A stretch of 36,252 nt of DNA from Candidatus Nealsoniibacteriota bacterium (GTDB lineage Bacteria; Patescibacteriota; Minisyncoccia; Minisyncoccales; JAGMDC01). The notes under the pieces were generated by a model. That model searched no databases. It had not been told where the DNA came from and worked only from the letters and a program-made list of their open reading frames with translations. Position numbers and translations under genes: made by a program. This document shows positions 31,063 to 36,252 of the stretch, in pieces. Where the stretch lies: assembly GCA_030643485.1 (NCBI GenBank), contig DAOWLG010000030.1, positions 1 through 36,252 of the forward strand. Reading direction: 5' to 3'. Within the stretch, counting starts at the first letter, position 1. Each line of letters starts with the position of its first letter.

Positions 31063-32271
31063 ATGAAGTATTTTTATCAAGCAAGAACAAAAGAAGGAGA
31101 AGTTCGTTCCGGAACCGTGGAAGCCGCATCTCGAGAAGCGGCTTTAGAGGTTTTGCAAAAACATAATTTATTTATTACTGCTTTAGAATCGGCTAAGACG
31201 CAACCGGTTTTATCAAGGAAAATAACTTTTTTTGAAAGGGTTTCCAGAAAAGATATAGTTAATTTTTCAAGACAGTTATCAATTATGTTTAAGTCAAATG
31301 TTTCTTTATTGGAATCGTTGGAGACCATAGCCGAACAAGTAAAAAAAAGTGTTTTCAAGGAAAAAATTTTGGGATTGGCAAGCCAAATAAGAGGAGGAAC
31401 TTCTTTTTCCAAGGCGCTTAGTAGTGAGCCAAAACTTTTTTCCGGTTTTTATGTTAGTATGATTAAGTCAGGCGAGATATCTGGCTCTCTTTCAGACAGT
31501 TTAGATTATTTGGCTGACCATTTGGAAAGGGAATATAATCTTTCTTCTTCTATAAAAGGAGCAATGATTTATCCCGCTTTGGTAATATCCGTAATGATTG
31601 CAGTGCTGACTATTATGATGGTTTTTGTTATTCCAAGTCTCACGGAGACCCTGGAAGCCAGCGGACAGGAACTTCCTTTTGTTACAAAATTAGTAATAAT
31701 GGCTTCTGACTTTATGAGAAATCAAGGATGGATTTTTATCGTGTTTTTGGTTATTTTTGGCATCATTGGTTTTCGGTTCGCTAAAAGTAAAAGGGGCTTA
31801 AAATTTTTAGATAAAATTTCGTTATCATTGCCGCTTATCGGAAATTTTGTTAAAAAAGTGAACTTGTCTACTTTTGCAGAAAATCTTTCTACTTTAATTG
31901 GCGGTGGCGTGCCTATTACTCAGGCATTAGATATTACCGGCTCAATAGTAAAAAATTCCGTTTATAAAAAAATTATTAAAATAGCCAGAGACGAAGTGGA
32001 AAAGGGAGAGACCATAAGCTCGGTTCTTGTTAGGTTTCCCAAAGCATTTCCTCCCATGTTTTGCCAAATGATTTCAGTAGGAGAAAAAACAGGTAGTTTA
32101 GATAAGACATTAATGAATGTTGTGAGTTTTTATCAAAAAGAAGTGGACAGAACAATTAAGTCAATGTTGAGCATACTGGAGCCAATGTTAGTGGTGTTTT
32201 TGGGTTTAATTGTGGCAGGCATTATGGCCGCAGTTATGCTGCCTATGTATCAGATGATGGGCTCAATATAG
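31063..32271 (+). CDS. pilC: Type IV pilus inner-membrane platform protein PilC
   Basis: This 402-residue protein has MKYFYQARTKEGEVRSGTVEA followed by two T2SSF domains. The first has FSRQLSIMFKSNVSLLESLE and the second has FAENLSTLIGGGVPITQALDI. Three or so membrane helices (about 165-190, 220-240, 370-395) separate and follow them. PilC couples the PilB/PilT ATPases to pilin assembly. Length and repeats are normal. It ends the pil gene run; no major pilin or prepilin peptidase is next to it. Confidence 0.95.
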   Translation: MKYFYQARTKEGEVRSGTVEAASREAALEVLQKHNLFITALESAKTQPVLSRKITFFERVSRKDIVNFSRQLSIMFKSNVSLLESLETIAEQVKKSVFKEKILGLASQIRGGTSFSKALSSEPKLFSGFYVSMIKSGEISGSLSDSLDYLADHLEREYNLSSSIKGAMIYPALVISVMIAVLTIMMVFVIPSLTETLEASGQELPFVTKLVIMASDFMRNQGWIFIVFLVIFGIIGFRFAKSKRGLKFLDKISLSLPLIGNFVKKVNLSTFAENLSTLIGGGVPITQALDITGSIVKNSVYKKIIKIARDEVEKGETISSVLVRFPKAFPPMFCQMISVGEKTGSLDKTLMNVVSFYQKEVDRTIKSMLSILEPMLVVFLGLIVAGIMAAVMLPMYQMMGSI

Positions 32272-32408
32272 AAATAATTTTCAATTTTCAATGACCAATT
32301 TTCAATGAATTTTCAATGATTCAATTTTCAATTAAAAAATTAATTGATTTGTTTGAAAATTGAAAATTGATAATTGATTGGTAATTGAAAATTGATAATT
32401 GAAAATTT
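32272..32408. repeat. Second AT-rich inverted array, after pilC
   Basis: Left half repeats TTTTCAATGAATTTTCAAT-type words; right half repeats the complement (TTGAAAATTGATAATTG). The two halves can pair over much of their length. Same word family as 29840-29987, so pilT-pilC is bracketed by these arrays. Confidence 0.75.
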
Positions 32409-33311
32409 ATGCAGGTATTCGTTATTATTGACGGTAATGCCTTAGTCCATAGGGCTTTTCACGCTCTTCCGGAATTAACCACGAAAACAGGCGAAATAGT
32501 GAATGCGGTTTATGGATTTTTATTGGGATTTTTCAAAGTTATCAAGGAATTACAACCGAATTATTTAGTAGCAACCTTTGACACCGCGCCGCCAACTTTT
32601 CGGCATAAGATGTTCAAAGAATATAAAGCAACAAGAAAGAAGGCACCGCAATCTTTATACGACCAAATTCCCAAAATTAAAGACATTTTGAATTCTTTTA
32701 ATGTTCCTATCTTTGAAAAGCAGGGCTTTGAAGCAGATGATTTAATCGCTACTATTTCAGAGAGAGCGGAGCAACAGTCACAAGAAGCAGAAAAAGCAAC
32801 AGAAATTTATATTTTAACAGGTGATTTGGACGCGCTTCAACTTGTAAATGAAAATATTAAAGTTTATACTTTTAGCAAAGGGATAAAATCTCCGAAAATT
32901 TATGACCTGGAAAAAGTAAAGAAACGGTTTGAACTTTTGCCGAACCAGATAATTGATTTTAAGGCGTTAGCAGGCGACGCTTCTGATAATATCCCCGGTG
33001 CTTCGGGCATAGGCGGAAAGACCGCTACTGAATTATTGAAAGAATATAAGAATATTAAAAATCTTTATCAAAATCTAAAAAAAGGAGAAGCATGGGATAT
33101 TAAATCAAAAACCAAAGAAACTTTATTAAAATACAAGGACAAAGTTTTTCTTTCTTATAAATTAGCAAAAGTAGATAGAAATGTTCCAATTGATTTTAAT
33201 TTAGAAAAATGCCAATGGATAGCGCCCTCTTTGAAACCGAAAACCAAAGAAAAAGTGAGCCAAATTTTAACTACCTATGGTTTTTTTAGTTTAATTAAAC
33301 GGATACCATAA
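32409..33311 (+). CDS. Stand-alone 5'-3' exonuclease (Pol I N-terminal domain family)
   Basis: This 300-residue protein has the FEN/Pol I 5' nuclease pattern: IDGNALVHRAFHALP, ATFDTAPPTFRH, KATRKKAPQSL (arch), EADDLIATI, LTGDLDALQLV, and the helix-hairpin-helix DFKALAGDASDNIPGASGIGGKTATELL. Metal-binding Asp and Glu residues are all in place. It removes RNA primers and 5' flaps. There is no polymerase domain; the gene ends after the nuclease. It stands alone between the pil genes and a sensor kinase. Confidence 0.93.
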   Translation: MQVFVIIDGNALVHRAFHALPELTTKTGEIVNAVYGFLLGFFKVIKELQPNYLVATFDTAPPTFRHKMFKEYKATRKKAPQSLYDQIPKIKDILNSFNVPIFEKQGFEADDLIATISERAEQQSQEAEKATEIYILTGDLDALQLVNENIKVYTFSKGIKSPKIYDLEKVKKRFELLPNQIIDFKALAGDASDNIPGASGIGGKTATELLKEYKNIKNLYQNLKKGEAWDIKSKTKETLLKYKDKVFLSYKLAKVDRNVPIDFNLEKCQWIAPSLKPKTKEKVSQILTTYGFFSLIKRIP

Positions 33312-33349
33312 TCAATAATTAATCCAAGGGTAAACTTTGACTATTTTTT

Positions 33350-35152
33350 ATGAAACGTTATTCCCTCTACACTGTTGTTCCCATAGTTTTTTTAGTCCTG
33401 ATATCGGTTAATTTTGCCGTTATTTCTTTTTCAGTGGAAAGACATGAGAATGATCTTTTAGAAGCTGCTGTTGAAGAAAAAATTCATTTGGCAGAAACCA
33501 TAAATCAAGGTATTACTTCACTTACCTGGACTAATTTGCCTATGATAAAAGAAACCTTTGTTACAGAAATGGCAAATTTTCAAGATGTGCGTTATATACG
33601 GATAGTAAACAGCGACGGAACTATTTATCAAAGCAGCATTAAAGGAGAGAGTGGTCAGTTTCTTGATAATAAGGATATTTCCAGAGTAATAAGCAGTGGA
33701 AAAGAAATAGTAAAAGATGACTTCTATGAAAATGAATTTATAAAATTGGTTATTTTTCCCGGGCATCAAGATGTAACTATCTGGATAGGATTTACCTTGG
33801 ACGCGGTCCAAGAGACAATTCAGAATATATGGTTCAGAGATATTTTAATCATTTTGAGTATTTTAGGTTTTTCCATTTTGGCTCTCTTGATGATTTTATA
33901 CAATATCATTAATCCTTTATCAGAGATAACTTTTGCCTGTAAAAAGGTGATGAAAGGGAATTTAGATGTTAAAATTCCGGTCACTTCTCAGACCGAAATT
34001 GGGGAATTAGCTGTTACTTTTAATAAGACCATAGCCGCATTAAAGGAAAGTTATAGTTCCTTGACTAAAGCCAATCAGCAAACCGAGGAAGAAAAAAATA
34101 AAACATTAGCTATTATCAGGAATTTTGATGATGGACTTTTATTCTTTGATGAAGAAAATGAACTTGCCTTAGTTAACCCTCAAGCCGAGCTTTTTTTAGG
34201 AGTTAAGGCAAGGAAAATAATAAAGAAACCTGTTTTAGAACTCACCAAGATTGAACCTCTGAAAAAAATAATTCAGATTTCCGGCCGTCGTTCGCCTACG
34301 ACTCTAAAAATCAAAAAAGTAATTAGAAAAGAATTATTCATGGGACCGGATTTAATTTTAGAGGGTTCTGTTATCCCCATATTAAGAAAAAGAAAATTCC
34401 GCGCTACTGGCAGGAGAGCGGGAACTTTAGTAATTTTTCACGATGTTACCAGAGAAAAAAGAATTGAGCGAATGAAAACAGAATTTGTTTCTATTGCCGC
34501 TCATCAATTAAGAACCCCTTTGTCAGCTATAAAATGGACCCTAAAAATGCTTTTAACGGGTGACATGGGAAAGGTTTCTAAAAAACAAAAGGAGTTTATG
34601 GAAAAAACCTATAAGAGTAATGAGAGAATGATTACCCTTATCAATGACCTTTTGGATGTAAGCAGGATTGAAGAGGGTAAGCATCTCTATAAAAAAATTC
34701 CCTCTGATATTGAAAAAATATGTAAAAATGTGATAAAATTATATAAAAGAGAAATAAAGGAAAAAGCCCTTGAATTCAAATTTATAACACCCGGGAAATT
34801 ACCTAAAGTCATGGTAGATAAAGAAAAAATAGAAATAGCCATTAAAAATATTTTTGAAAACGCTATAAGATATACTCCTCCTAAAGGGAAAGTGGCAATT
34901 TCTTTAGCCACTGGTAAAAAACAAATAGAAGTTTCTATTAGCGATACCGGGGTTGGTATCCCTGAAAACCAGCAACATCGGCTATTTACTAAATTTTTTA
35001 GAGGGGCTAATATAATAAGAATGGAGACAGAAGGAACCGGACTGGGTTTATTTATTGCTAAAAACATTATTGAGGCGCATAAGGGGCGGATTTGGTTTGA
35101 ATCACAAGAAGGAAAGGGATCTACTTTTTATCTCACATTACCAATAGTTTGA
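33350..35152 (+). CDS. Sensor histidine kinase with HAMP and PAS-like domains
   Basis: This 600-residue membrane protein has two transmembrane helices (about 7-25 and 162-185) around an extracytoplasmic sensor domain. A HAMP domain (NPLSEITFACKKVMKGNLDVKI) follows, then a PAS-like domain (about 265-370). HisKA carries His385 in SIAAHQLRTPLSA, and HATPase shows NIFENAIRYT, DTGVGIP, FTKFFRGAN and GTGLGLFIAKNI. It is complete. No response regulator adjoins. The next gene encodes a pilin-type protein, suggesting but not proving a link with surface structures. Confidence 0.94.
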   Translation: MKRYSLYTVVPIVFLVLISVNFAVISFSVERHENDLLEAAVEEKIHLAETINQGITSLTWTNLPMIKETFVTEMANFQDVRYIRIVNSDGTIYQSSIKGESGQFLDNKDISRVISSGKEIVKDDFYENEFIKLVIFPGHQDVTIWIGFTLDAVQETIQNIWFRDILIILSILGFSILALLMILYNIINPLSEITFACKKVMKGNLDVKIPVTSQTEIGELAVTFNKTIAALKESYSSLTKANQQTEEEKNKTLAIIRNFDDGLLFFDEENELALVNPQAELFLGVKARKIIKKPVLELTKIEPLKKIIQISGRRSPTTLKIKKVIRKELFMGPDLILEGSVIPILRKRKFRATGRRAGTLVIFHDVTREKRIERMKTEFVSIAAHQLRTPLSAIKWTLKMLLTGDMGKVSKKQKEFMEKTYKSNERMITLINDLLDVSRIEEGKHLYKKIPSDIEKICKNVIKLYKREIKEKALEFKFITPGKLPKVMVDKEKIEIAIKNIFENAIRYTPPKGKVAISLATGKKQIEVSISDTGVGIPENQQHRLFTKFFRGANIIRMETEGTGLGLFIAKNIIEAHKGRIWFESQEGKGSTFYLTLPIV

Positions 35153-35180
35153 GTGTTGGACAATTCAACGGTCTAATATA

Positions 35181-36252
<1,072 letters not shown>

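Overview
The window looks like a chromosome segment of a Candidate Phyla Radiation (Patescibacteria) bacterium, most likely of the Parcubacteria group. This is inferred from the low GC content, very compact spacing, a type IV pilus ATPase/platform set, ychF, a DUF5320-type protein next to a slipin, many secreted beta-rich proteins, and several promoters whose -10 box lies only 6-9 bases before an ATG with no Shine-Dalgarno (leaderless mRNAs). No rRNA or tRNA gene was found. UGA is a normal stop in several genes, so this is not a UGA-recoded (Gracilibacteria-type) genome.

Layout: (1) 1-3590, a surface module: a candidate structured RNA, a secreted beta-rich protein, a secreted protein ending in a dockerin (with one in-frame TGA), and a membrane-anchored cohesin-like protein. 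(2) 3591-14336, a defense/mobile island: radC, a beta-class DNA methyltransferase, a truncated Bro-N gene, a type III-like restriction helicase cut off from its nuclease domain by a stop, the tail of another restriction enzyme, a three-gene set ending in HicB-like and HicA-like proteins, a Panacea-antitoxin/RelE-like-toxin pair, a Fic enzyme and an ATP-cone nuclease. Three copies of a short hairpin repeat and a 20-bp direct repeat sit at module borders. (3) 14387-18291, housekeeping: ychF, purB, a frameshifted purC and an RRM RNA-binding protein. (4) 18381-19565, a secreted Ig-like/lamin-tail-like protein. (5) 19541-24141 on the minus strand: an ArsR-type regulator, a permease split in two and a NifX-like protein, with long palindromes at the regulator promoter; then recQ with a truncated hydrolase, DUF5320 and slipin. 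(6) 24451-28000: an HExxH protease, a class I isoprenoid synthase-like enzyme and a multi-pass sensor kinase. (7) 28121-32271: pilB, pilT, pilC. (8) 32409-36252: a stand-alone 5'-3' exonuclease, a second sensor kinase, a PilX-like pilin-type protein and the start of ligA.

The most unusual signal is at the right edge. A GC-rich, nearly perfect palindrome of about 48 bp occurs three times in 640 bp: once between the pilin gene and ligA, and twice inside ligA, both times in the same reading frame and coding [17 protein letters not shown] (the last copy is cut by the window end). The first coding copy lies just before the adenylation motif KIDG, whose lysine is residue 133; removing the 17 residues gives 116, matching the usual position near 115. 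This resembles the Rickettsia palindromic elements that insert in frame into protein genes.

Several genes are broken by single changes (dockerin gene, restriction helicase, purC). Some may be real decay and some assembly errors; reads would decide.
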